From Draconibacterium halophilum (GTDB lineage Bacteria; Bacteroidota; Bacteroidia; Bacteroidales; Prolixibacteraceae): DNA of 64,000 nucleotides. The notes beneath the pieces were generated by a model that ran no database searches, was not told the origin of the DNA, and was given only the letters and a program-made list of their open reading frames with translations. Shown here one piece after another: positions 54,145 through 62,139 of the stretch; the first letter of the stretch is position 1, and each line of letters opens with the position of its first letter. Location of the stretch: contig NZ_CP048409.1 in the NCBI RefSeq assembly GCF_010448835.1, positions 744,001 through 808,000 of the forward strand, in the 5' to 3' direction. The position numbers and the translations under genes were made by a program.

Positions 54145-54678
54145 ATGGCACGAAAAAATACATATCGCATTTTAATTTGGGTAGTTGTTATTCTGGCAGC
54201 AACAAACCTGTCGATGGGAATTTCGTTTTGGTACCACAAGCAACAGGATCAAAAAGCTGCGGAAGAGCAACAGCAACAGGTTGAAATGCCCTCGGAACAA
54301 CGGACGCGTTTTTTCCGCGAGCAGCTGAACTTACAACCCGAACAAGTCAATTCGTTTCGGGAGTTGAACAGAAACTATAACCGGAGTGCACGCCGGATTT
54401 CTGATCAGCTGACTCTACTCAGAATTGAAATGGTGGAGGAAATGGGAAAAGCCGAGGCTGACACCACAGAACTTCACGCTATTTCAAGCGAAATTGGAGC
54501 GATGCACAAAACCTTAAAGAATCTAACTGCAGATTATTATCTCGATATGAAAGCGGTTTGTAATGCTGACCAACAGGAAAAGCTAAAGGAAGTTTTCCTG
54601 TCGATGACAAAATCAAAAGAAGATGTTTCGTTGCCTCAACGTGGTGGCCGACGCCACGGGCGACAGAATAGAGAGTAA
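54145..54678 (+). CDS. CpxP/Spy-like periplasmic protein with membrane anchor
   Basis: This 177-residue protein has an N-terminal anchor (about 10-28). The helical body RTRFFREQLNLQPEQVNSFR is the LTxxQ-like layout of Spy/CpxP/CnrX heavy-metal-sensor proteins, and a basic Arg/His tail GGRRHGRQNRE ends it. Such proteins act as chaperones or as sensors regulating an ECF pair such as CnrYXH. Its position directly after the anti-sigma factor supports the sensor role (inference). Confidence 0.85.
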   Translation: MARKNTYRILIWVVVILAATNLSMGISFWYHKQQDQKAAEEQQQQVEMPSEQRTRFFREQLNLQPEQVNSFRELNRNYNRSARRISDQLTLLRIEMVEEMGKAEADTTELHAISSEIGAMHKTLKNLTADYYLDMKAVCNADQQEKLKEVFLSMTKSKEDVSLPQRGGRRHGRQNRE

Positions 54679-54701
54679 ATAACAATTTAAATAATAAAGT
54701 A

Positions 54702-55208
54702 ATGGAAACTAGCAAGTTAATTAACGTTGCCTGGGTGATCTTTGCCCTGGTGTTAACAACAACAACCGTATTTGCTCAACGTGGAAGAAGAGCAAACGCA
54801 GTACAAAACAATCCGAATCTTCCTTGTTTGACCCAGATTTCGGATCTGACAGAGGAACAGGAAACCAGTATTCAGGGACTCGAAGCCAGTCACCAAAAAA
54901 CTATGGATGAATTACGTGAACAAAGGCGTTCAACAGTAAATGCTGTTGATAAAAGTGAAATAAGAACAGAAATGCTAAAAAATGTGGAGGCTCATCGCAA
55001 TGAGGTTAAATTGCTTTTAACTGAAGAGCAGCAAAAACAATACGATCAGATTAAAGCTAATGGTAGTTGCGGGCGAAATCAGAATGTTGGCAGGAGAAAT
55101 GGAAATAGCCGGGGGAATCGGAGTAACAATAATTGGCGTAGAGGCACCGGCAACTCTCGGAATAAAGTTGGAAGAGGAGTTGTTTGTGGCAGGGCTGCAG
55201 GAATTTAA
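54702..55208 (+). CDS. Second CpxP/Spy-like periplasmic protein
   Basis: This 168-residue protein has a signal peptide ending VFAQ. The helical part ISDLTEEQETSIQGLEASHQ resembles the Spy/CpxP helices, and LLLTEEQQKQYDQIK is a second LTxxQ. The C-terminal 50 residues are low-complexity, rich in Gly, Asn and Arg (NGNSRGNRSNNNWRRGTG). It has two paired Cys in PCLTQ and GSCGRN. It is probably a soluble partner of the gene before it. Confidence 0.82.
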   Translation: METSKLINVAWVIFALVLTTTTVFAQRGRRANAVQNNPNLPCLTQISDLTEEQETSIQGLEASHQKTMDELREQRRSTVNAVDKSEIRTEMLKNVEAHRNEVKLLLTEEQQKQYDQIKANGSCGRNQNVGRRNGNSRGNRSNNNWRRGTGNSRNKVGRGVVCGRAAGI

Positions 55209-55264
55209 ACGAGAATAGATTTGAAAAAATTAAATAAAACAATTTGAACAAAAAATTTAATGAG

Positions 55265-56071
55265 ATGAAAAGAATTAAGACAATTGTAATTTTCGTAGTA
55301 GTAGCAGGAGCTCTATTTTTTACCTCTTGCTCGGAAACAGATGGTGCTGATGAATCGATGGTATTAGCCGATAAAAGTGCAGCCTTTGCAGCATCTCCCG
55401 GAGATAGTTGTACCTATGATGGTGAGCTTACAGAAGCAGATATTGAAGGATTGCTTTTTATGCGGGAAGAAGAAAAACTAGCTCACGATGTTTATTTGTA
55501 TTTTTATAATATGTACGGCGAGGCAATATTTCAAAACATTGCGAACAGCGAACAAGCGCATACCACAGCGATCATGAGTCTATTGGAAGGATATGGAATT
55601 GATGATCCGGCACTGGATGTTTCAGGTGAATTTGTAAACGAAGGTTTGGCCGATTTATACAACCAGTTAACTGAGCAGGGAGCGGTAAGCCTGGTTGATG
55701 CACTTGGTGTTGGAGCTGCCATTGAAGATCTTGATATAAAAGATTTGCAAGCATGGCTGACCGAAACCACAAATAATGATTTAATTCGGGTATATGGAAA
55801 TCTTTTGAGAGGATCCGAAAGTCATATGCGTGGTTTTGTGCGAAACTTAACTGTACTTGGCAGTGCCTATGAAAACCAATACATTTCAGATGAAGATTAT
55901 GCAGCTATCTTAGCCGGATCAAATACGCACGGCAACGGTTACGGTGGCAATGGTAATGGTCAGGGAGCCTCATCAGGCTATAATAATGCCGGTGGAGATT
56001 GTGATGGAACTGGAACTGCATCAACAAACAGAAATCAGGGTGGTCGGCAAAATGGAAAAAAGGGGAATTAA
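55265..56071 (+). CDS. DUF2202 ferritin-like lipoprotein
   Basis: This 268-residue protein has a lipobox (FTSC, Cys near 22) from ATG at 55265. The domain (about 60-205) has FMREEEKLAHDVYLYF and SEQAHTTAIMSLLE, the Glu/His layout of ferritin-like DUF2202 proteins that can hold a di-iron centre. LLRGSESHMRGFVRNL adds the last helix. The C-terminal tail is Gly/Asn-rich. Its place at the end of an ECF/CpxP cluster hints at iron or oxidative stress handling. A strong terminator follows. Confidence 0.88.
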   Translation: MKRIKTIVIFVVVAGALFFTSCSETDGADESMVLADKSAAFAASPGDSCTYDGELTEADIEGLLFMREEEKLAHDVYLYFYNMYGEAIFQNIANSEQAHTTAIMSLLEGYGIDDPALDVSGEFVNEGLADLYNQLTEQGAVSLVDALGVGAAIEDLDIKDLQAWLTETTNNDLIRVYGNLLRGSESHMRGFVRNLTVLGSAYENQYISDEDYAAILAGSNTHGNGYGGNGNGQGASSGYNNAGGDCDGTGTASTNRNQGGRQNGKKGN

Positions 56072-56100
56072 ACGAAGTAATAAAAAATAGTTGTTGGGTA

Positions 56101-56130
56101 GGCTGTCTTATTTTAAGGCAGCCTTTTTTT
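56101..56130 (+). terminator. Terminator of the ECF operon
   Basis: GGCTGTCTTA (56101-56110) and TAAGGCAGCC (56114-56123) form a 10-bp stem with one G-T wobble and a 3-nt loop, followed by seven T residues. Confidence 0.9.
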
Positions 56131-56423
56131 GTTGAACAATCCCAGGTGGTATTAGATTTGTCGACACAAGTCTAATTCCATCCTGTTGATTGGTTTTGAT
56201 TCCGTTAGCCGTCGAGCCACCTCAAATCTTTTTTTCGGTAATTTCATAAAAACACCTGCTCAAAACAGGGGGCTTTTTCACGTAAGTATTAAAAATCGGA
56301 TGAAAATGTACCTTACGTTTATATTATTGCTAATAAAGTATAAATTTGTAAGCTTAAAATTCGAAAAGTAAAAAGGCTGTAAAAGGGCCAACAGACAAAT
56401 TAAAGGCAGAAAAAATAAACATC
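56131..56423. other. Intergenic region before asnS
   Basis: No convincing gene is seen; a short open frame at 56186-56371 has no protein-like composition. A weak CCTG/CAGG hairpin with a T run lies near 56260-56280, and the asnS promoter must lie here. Confidence 0.5.
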
Positions 56424-57860
56424 ATGGCACGTTTAAAAATCAAAGAGATTCTGAAGAGTGGCGAAACAGGCAGCGAAGTGGTTGCCAAAGGTTGGGTAAG
56501 AACAAAACGCGGAAGTAAAAATGTAAATTTTATTGCGCTAAACGACGGATCTACTATTCATAATCTTCAGGTGGTAGTTGATGTTGCAAGCTTTGAAGAA
56601 GAATTATTACACAAAATAACAACCGGAGCCGCAATAGCCGTTACCGGAGAATTGGTAGAATCGGCCGGAAGTGGACAGAGCGTTGAGTTGAATGCAAAAT
56701 CGATTGATTTGTTGGGAGCTGCCGATCCGGAAAAATATCCAATTCAGCCCAAAAAACATTCGCTCGAGTTTTTGCGCGAAAATGCTCACCTGCGTTTCCG
56801 TACCAATACGTTTAGTGCCATTTTTCGTATCAGGCACGCTATGGCTTTTGCCATTCATAAATATTTTAACGAAAAAGGTTTTAACTACCTGCACACGCCA
56901 ATTGTAACGGCCAGCGATGCTGAGGGTGCCGGACAAATGTTCCGTGTTTCTACGCTTGATCCAAAAAATCTACCATTAACCGAAGATGGTGAGATAGATT
57001 ACAGCCAGGACTTTTTCGGAAAAGCTACCAACTTAACGGTTTCCGGTCAGTTGGAAGGTGAGTTAGGCGCACTGGCACTTGGCGAAATTTATACTTTCGG
57101 ACCAACATTCCGTGCCGAGAACTCGAATACAACACGTCACCTTGCCGAGTTCTGGATGATCGAGCCTGAAATGGCTTTTTACGATCTGAAAGATAATATG
57201 GATCTGGCAGAAGAATTCCTGAAATACTGTATTCAGTATGCTTTGGATAACTGTATGGATGATCTGAAGTTTTTAGCAGATCGTTTAAAGCAGGAAGAGA
57301 AAAATAAACCACAGGATCAACGATCGATGGATTTGATCGAAAAGCTGGAGTTCGTTCTGAAAAGCGATTTTGTGCGTTTGCCTTACACCGAGGCCATTAC
57401 TATTCTTAAAAATTCGAAACCATATAAAAAGAAAAAATTCCAGTTTCCGGTTGATTGGGGAGTTGACTTGCAAAGCGAACACGAACGTTACCTGGTGGAG
57501 AAACATTTTAAGTGCCCGGTAATTCTTACCGATTACCCAAAAGATATTAAAGCGTTCTACATGAAACAGAACGACGATGAAAAAACAGTTGGTGCAATGG
57601 ATGTGTTATTTCCGGGAATTGGTGAAATTATTGGTGGTTCGCAACGTGAGGAAGACCTTGAAAAACTGACAACCCGCATGAAAGAGATGGATATTCCGGC
57701 TGAAGAAATGTGGTGGTATTTGGATACCCGCCGCTTTGGTTCGGTTGAACACAGTGGCTTTGGTCTTGGTTTCGAGCGCCTTATGCTGTTTGTTACCGGA
57801 ATGGGTAACATCCGGGATGTAATAGCTTTTCCGCGTGCACCTAAAAATGCTGAATTTTGA
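56424..57860 (+). CDS. asnS: Asparaginyl-tRNA synthetase
   Basis: This 478-residue protein has an N-terminal OB-fold (about 1-115: AKGWVRTKRGSKNVNFIAL) that binds the anticodon and a class II core. Motif 2 is in FGPTFRAENSNTTRHLAEFW and motif 3 in GFGLGFERLMLFVTGMGNI. The family-specific phrase THLAEFW-type with Asn-binding residues fits AsnS rather than AspS (length, start MARLKIKEI). The rpoN gene follows 64 bp later in the same direction. Confidence 0.97.
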   Translation: MARLKIKEILKSGETGSEVVAKGWVRTKRGSKNVNFIALNDGSTIHNLQVVVDVASFEEELLHKITTGAAIAVTGELVESAGSGQSVELNAKSIDLLGAADPEKYPIQPKKHSLEFLRENAHLRFRTNTFSAIFRIRHAMAFAIHKYFNEKGFNYLHTPIVTASDAEGAGQMFRVSTLDPKNLPLTEDGEIDYSQDFFGKATNLTVSGQLEGELGALALGEIYTFGPTFRAENSNTTRHLAEFWMIEPEMAFYDLKDNMDLAEEFLKYCIQYALDNCMDDLKFLADRLKQEEKNKPQDQRSMDLIEKLEFVLKSDFVRLPYTEAITILKNSKPYKKKKFQFPVDWGVDLQSEHERYLVEKHFKCPVILTDYPKDIKAFYMKQNDDEKTVGAMDVLFPGIGEIIGGSQREEDLEKLTTRMKEMDIPAEEMWWYLDTRRFGSVEHSGFGLGFERLMLFVTGMGNIRDVIAFPRAPKNAEF

Positions 57861-57924
57861 TGGTGTGATTTAGAGAAGCTACTCCAAAAAAAATGTTATT
57901 TTTACGGGAGTAACAATTGGGATT

Positions 57925-59376
57925 ATGGAGCAAAAACTAACATTACAACAGAAGCTGCTCCAAAAGTTATCACCTCAGCAAATTCAGGTGATCAAACTTT
58001 TGGAAATCCCAACTATGCAACTCGAGCAGCGAATCAAAAAGGAATTGGAGGAAAATCCGGTTTTGGAATTAGAATCGGACAGCCCCTCGTCGGATGACGA
58101 TCAACTGAGTGACAGCCAGGATAATAATTCGGATGTTGACAATGAAGAGTTTTCGGTTGACGATTATTACGAGGACGATGAAATTCCAACTTATAAGTTA
58201 AATGTAAATAATTACTCCAAAGACGATAAATACATTGATGTACCATTTTCGGTAGGGACAAGTTTTCATGAGTTTTTGAATGAACAGTTGGGACTTGCCG
58301 ACCTGGATGATGAGGAGCAGCAATTAGCCGAATATATTATTGGCAACATTGACGACGACGGATACCTTCGGCGAGATTTAATGGCCATTAGCGATGATTT
58401 GGCCTTTAATATGAACCTTGATGTTCCGGAAGAAAAACTGGATAAAATTTTACGGGCTATTCAGGAATTTGATCCTCCCGGCATTGCCGCCCGCGATTTG
58501 CGCGAATGTTTGTTGTTGCAACTTCAACGGAAAGAAGGAAAGAGGTTTGAATTGGCAAAAGCGATTGTAAAAGACTATTTCGCGGAATTCACAAAAAAAC
58601 ATTACGATAAAATAAGATCGAAACTGGAGCTTTCTGATGAGGAATTAAAAAAAGGTATTGACGAGGTTCGTAAATTAAATCCAAAACCTGGCAGCTCCTA
58701 CAATAACCCTTTAAATAAATCAAATCAGCATATTGTTCCCGATTTTCTTTTAGAGCTCGTTGATGGGGAGTTAAGCCTTTCATTAAATCAGCGTAATGTT
58801 CCGGAGCTAAAAATAAACGATACGTATTCGGAAATGCTGAAAACCATGAGTCAAAACCAGAAGGCGCAGAAAACCGATAAAGAAGCTGCCACTTTTGTGA
58901 AACAAAAAATGGACTCGGCAAAATGGTTTATCGATGCTATACACCAGCGGCAAACTACTTTGTTGCTTACCATGTCGGAGATTATTAGTTTTCAGAAAGC
59001 GTATTTTCACGAAGGTGATGAAACAAAACTTCGACCAATGATTTTAAAGGATATTGCCGAAAGAACCGGGCTTGATATTTCAACCATTTCAAGGGTTTCA
59101 AACAGCAAATACATTCAAACGCATTTTGGTATTTACGCGCTTAAATATTTCTTTTCTGAGGGTATGGCAAAAGATGACGGGGAAGAAGTTTCTACTCGTG
59201 AAATTAAAAAGATACTGCAAGAATGTATTGAGGGAGAGGATAAGCATAAGCCTTTAACCGATGAGAAACTGGCAAAGATACTTAAAGAAAAATCATACAA
59301 TATTGCGCGAAGAACTGTTGCCAAATACCGCGAGCAGTTGGGAATATCGGTAGCACGTTTACGTAAAGAATTATAA
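57925..59376 (+). CDS. rpoN: RNA polymerase sigma-54 factor
   Basis: This 483-residue protein has the N-terminal region I activator-interacting helix (LQKLSPQQIQVIKLLEIPTMQLEQRIKKE), a highly acidic linker (about 52-85), the core-binding region and a helix-turn-helix. The RpoN box ARRTVAKYREQLGI lies near the end. It recognises -24/-12 promoters and needs an enhancer-binding activator; none is in the window. The next gene starts 1 bp after its stop. Confidence 0.97.
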   Translation: MEQKLTLQQKLLQKLSPQQIQVIKLLEIPTMQLEQRIKKELEENPVLELESDSPSSDDDQLSDSQDNNSDVDNEEFSVDDYYEDDEIPTYKLNVNNYSKDDKYIDVPFSVGTSFHEFLNEQLGLADLDDEEQQLAEYIIGNIDDDGYLRRDLMAISDDLAFNMNLDVPEEKLDKILRAIQEFDPPGIAARDLRECLLLQLQRKEGKRFELAKAIVKDYFAEFTKKHYDKIRSKLELSDEELKKGIDEVRKLNPKPGSSYNNPLNKSNQHIVPDFLLELVDGELSLSLNQRNVPELKINDTYSEMLKTMSQNQKAQKTDKEAATFVKQKMDSAKWFIDAIHQRQTTLLLTMSEIISFQKAYFHEGDETKLRPMILKDIAERTGLDISTISRVSNSKYIQTHFGIYALKYFFSEGMAKDDGEEVSTREIKKILQECIEGEDKHKPLTDEKLAKILKEKSYNIARRTVAKYREQLGISVARLRKEL

Positions 59377-59377
59377 G

Positions 59378-59983
59378 ATGTCGGAGAAAATAGCGAGGAT
59401 TATATCCATAATATTTCATCCGGTATTGATTCCAACAATTGGAATGTTTCTGCTAATGCATTCCGGATTTTATTTCGAATTACTTTTATGGGAGGCAAAA
59501 CGTTTTATCCTGTTGGTTGTATTTTTCACCACCTGCATATTGCCTTTACTTTCGGTTGCCGTACTTTCGCTAAATCCTCGTTTTAATATTAACATGCCCG
59601 GCAGCCGCGACCGTCTGATTCCTTTATTAAGTGCATCGGTTTTTTACTATCTGGGTTTTATTTTATTACGAAAAGTACAGGCTGTTCCCGAGTTTAAGTT
59701 ATTTATGCTGGCTTCGGTGCTCGTAATTATTTTATTGCTCGTTATTTCGCTAAAATGGAAGATCAGTAACCACATGGCAGCGATTGGTAGTTTGGCCGGA
59801 ACATTGTTTGCGCTGGCTTTCCGAAATGGAGTTAACCCGGTTTATTCGGTTTTAATCGTTGTGCTGTTGTCAGGGTTAATTGGAACGGCCCGGCTTATTC
59901 TCTGCAAACACGACATGAAACAATTAATAGCCGGGTACGTACTGGGCTTTATTGTGCTTTATCTTGTTCTTTATATTGTATAA
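59378..59983 (+). CDS. PAP2-like integral membrane protein, unknown function
   Basis: This 201-residue protein has six predicted membrane segments. The residues KISNHMAAIGSLAG and ARLILCKHDMKQLIAGYVLG recall the C-terminal His-containing motifs of PAP2-type phosphatases, but the full phosphatase signature is not seen. It is co-transcribed with rpoN. The function is unknown. Confidence 0.75.
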   Translation: MSEKIARIISIIFHPVLIPTIGMFLLMHSGFYFELLLWEAKRFILLVVFFTTCILPLLSVAVLSLNPRFNINMPGSRDRLIPLLSASVFYYLGFILLRKVQAVPEFKLFMLASVLVIILLLVISLKWKISNHMAAIGSLAGTLFALAFRNGVNPVYSVLIVVLLSGLIGTARLILCKHDMKQLIAGYVLGFIVLYLVLYIV

Positions 59984-59991
59984 CGGGTATT

Positions 59992-60021
59992 AAAAAAGGG
60001 ACTTTAAAAAGCCCCTTTCGT
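59992..60021. terminator. Terminator between the rpoN operon and the response-regulator gene
   Basis: AAAGGG (59995-60000) pairs with CCCTTT (60013-60018), with an inner TTT/AAG extension. It separates convergent genes. Confidence 0.6.
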
Positions 60022-60040
60022 CTGAAATATCTCTATTTTG

Positions 60041-60739
60041 TTAGTCAACAAATTTATAACCAATCCCTTTCAGTGTTTTAATGTGGTCGTTGCCAATCTT
60101 TTCACGTAGTTTTCTGATGTGAACATCGATGGTTCTATCGCCAACTACTACATTTTCGCCCCAAACCGAATGGTAAATTTCTTCGCGGGTGAACACTTTG
60201 CCTGGTTTTGAAACCAAAAGCGAAAGCAGTTCAAATTCTTTTCGTGGCAATATCATTTCATTGTCGGCAATACGAATCAGATAGCGTTCTTTATCAATAA
60301 GTAAATCGCCAATTGTAATGGTGTTGCTATCTACTACTTCAACCGGTTGGGTTGCTTCGCCTGTACGTTTTAACAAGGCTTTTACACGGCTAACCAAAAC
60401 TTTTGGGCGAACAGGCTTGGTGATGTAGTCATCAGCTCCTGCCTCGAACCCTGCAATCTGTGAGTAGTCTTCGCCACGGGCAGTTAAAAAGGCAATAACA
60501 GTGCTGCTTAGTGCTGGAATTTTCCGAAGTTCTTCACATGCAGCTATGCCATCCATTTCCGGCATCATTACGTCTAATATAATGAGGTGTGGCTCCTGTT
60601 TCTCAGCAACCTTTATTGCTTCTGCTCCATTTCTGGCAGTATATACTTGATAGCCTTCTTTTTCAAGGTTGTAACTCAGGAACTCAAGGATGTCCAACTC
60701 GTCATCAACCAATAAAACTTTAAATTGATTTTCACTCAT
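60041..60739 (-). CDS. OmpR/PhoB-family response regulator
   Basis: This 232-residue protein starts MSENQFKVLLVDDELD at 60739. The receiver has the phosphorylatable Asp in LIILDVMMPEMDG and the conserved Lys in DDYITKPV. The winged-helix output domain has FTREEIYHSVWGENVVVGDRT and VDVHIRKLREKI-type motifs. It is a PhoB-like layout. The cognate kinase gene is on the same strand, 161 bp upstream, with a PiT phosphate transporter beyond it, so a phosphate role is likely (inference). Confidence 0.93.
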   Translation of the reverse strand: MSENQFKVLLVDDELDILEFLSYNLEKEGYQVYTARNGAEAIKVAEKQEPHLIILDVMMPEMDGIAACEELRKIPALSSTVIAFLTARGEDYSQIAGFEAGADDYITKPVRPKVLVSRVKALLKRTGEATQPVEVVDSNTITIGDLLIDKERYLIRIADNEMILPRKEFELLSLLVSKPGKVFTREEIYHSVWGENVVVGDRTIDVHIRKLREKIGNDHIKTLKGIGYKFVD

Positions 60740-60900
60740 AACATAATAATTCTTGAACAAAAGTAAGTGCTACTTATTAAAGAACAATTAACTTTTCTTT
60801 AAACAAAAAATAAACACGAAATTAAAATATCGCTTAATCGAAACAAAATACAAATTAATAGGCACACTTACGTTTTTTTTAACGGAAAGTTATAATTCGG

Positions 60901-61938
60901 CTATTTTTGCTTTTCAAGTGTAAAATTGAATGTTGTTCCCTGGTCGAGAACACTGCGTACGTTAATGGATTGATTATGAGCTTCAATAATGTGCTTTACG
61001 ATGGAAAGACCAAGCCCGGTGCCGCCCTGCTCGCGCGAACGCGACTTGTCTACACGGAAAAAACGTTCGAAAACACGGCGAAGATCTTTTTTGTCGATCC
61101 CAATTCCGTTATCGGCAACTTCAACAATAATATTGTCATCCAAATCGTGAAATGAAATGTTGACATGACCATTTTGTTTGCTGTATTTTATGCCGTTAAC
61201 AATGAGGTTGGTCACCACTTCCAGAATTCGTTTTTTATCCGCTTTTACAAAAACCGGCCGATCGGGTTTGTTAATAATCTGCACGGTTATCTGGCTTTCC
61301 GAGGCTTGCCAGTGTTCCATTTCAATTACTTCTTCAACGGTTTTTACAATGTCAAAACGGGTCATGTTTAGTTTTAACTCTCCCGACTCCAGTTTAGTGA
61401 TCGATTCAAGGTCTTCAACGATTGATACCATTCGGTCAATACTTTTTTCTGTTCGTTTCAGGTATAGTTTATTAATCTTCGGGTCTTCAAGCCCGCCTTC
61501 CAAAAGTGTTAAAACATAACCTTGTATATTAAAAATTGGTGTTTTCAGCTCGTGTGATACGTTTCCAACAAAATCTTTCCGATATTTTTCCAGCTCTTTT
61601 AGTCGTTCAATTTCTTTTAATTGCGATTTTGCCCATTCTTCAACCTCGTATTTTACATTTAATAGCAAACTGTTTGAGTCTATTCTTTCCTCCATTTTTT
61701 TTCCGCTGAGTGGCAGATCACGAATGGTGTTGTACAGGGGTCTTATACGGTCTATAATGTATTTTTTTATGATGTATAAAATAGCAAAGTAGGCCGCTAC
61801 AAAAAAGACTACAGTGGAAGTGCCAATAATCAGAATATTTTCGCCAAAGTAGTGAGCCAGTAATGAAATTCCCAATGCCAGCAGCGTTAAAACAATGGCA
61901 ACCAGAATGGCCAGAAATTTCGAAGAATATGTTCTCAT
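60901..61938 (-). CDS. Two-component sensor histidine kinase (PhoR-like)
   Basis: This 345-residue protein has two membrane segments (about 8-30 and 35-57) with almost no periplasmic loop. The phospho-acceptor helix is SHELKTPIFNIQGY, followed by the ATPase domain with ILEVVTNLIVNGIKYSK (N box), VADNGIGIDK (G1) and GGTGLGLSIVKHII (G2). The missing periplasmic sensor suggests that it senses through another protein, as PhoR does through the PstSCAB-PhoU system. It is divergent from the PiT gene and precedes the response regulator. Confidence 0.92.
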   Translation of the reverse strand: MRTYSSKFLAILVAIVLTLLALGISLLAHYFGENILIIGTSTVVFFVAAYFAILYIIKKYIIDRIRPLYNTIRDLPLSGKKMEERIDSNSLLLNVKYEVEEWAKSQLKEIERLKELEKYRKDFVGNVSHELKTPIFNIQGYVLTLLEGGLEDPKINKLYLKRTEKSIDRMVSIVEDLESITKLESGELKLNMTRFDIVKTVEEVIEMEHWQASESQITVQIINKPDRPVFVKADKKRILEVVTNLIVNGIKYSKQNGHVNISFHDLDDNIIVEVADNGIGIDKKDLRRVFERFFRVDKSRSREQGGTGLGLSIVKHIIEAHNQSINVRSVLDQGTTFNFTLEKQK

Positions 61939-61958
61939 CAAAATATATTTTATTAATA

Positions 61959-61978
61959 TGTAACCTTTATTGGTTACA
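61959..61978. promoter_or_regulatory. Perfect inverted repeat between the kinase and the PiT gene
   Basis: TGTAACC-TTTATT-GGTTACA has 7-bp arms around a 6-bp spacer. It lies 21 bp before the kinase start codon, in the divergent spacer. Confidence 0.6.
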
Positions 61979-62102
61979 ATAACGTTGCAAATTAAGGTTT
62001 CAAATACCGTATAAAAAAGTGATATTTAATTGGTTAATGGTAATTTCATGGTTAGTTAATATTTTATTAATATTACAAAACAAATAAACTTCTTACTTAC
62101 TT

Positions 62103-62110
62103 TATATTTG
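62103..62110 (+). promoter_or_regulatory. -7 promoter element of the PiT gene
   Basis: TATATTTG fits TAnnTTTG and lies 29 bp before the start codon. Confidence 0.55.
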
Positions 62111-62139
62111 CCGACCTTTATTTTTTAAATCGAACATAA

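Noticed and set aside
56186..56371. 61-residue open frame before asnS
   Set aside because: It has no recognisable features and lies in a spacer that must hold the asnS promoter.
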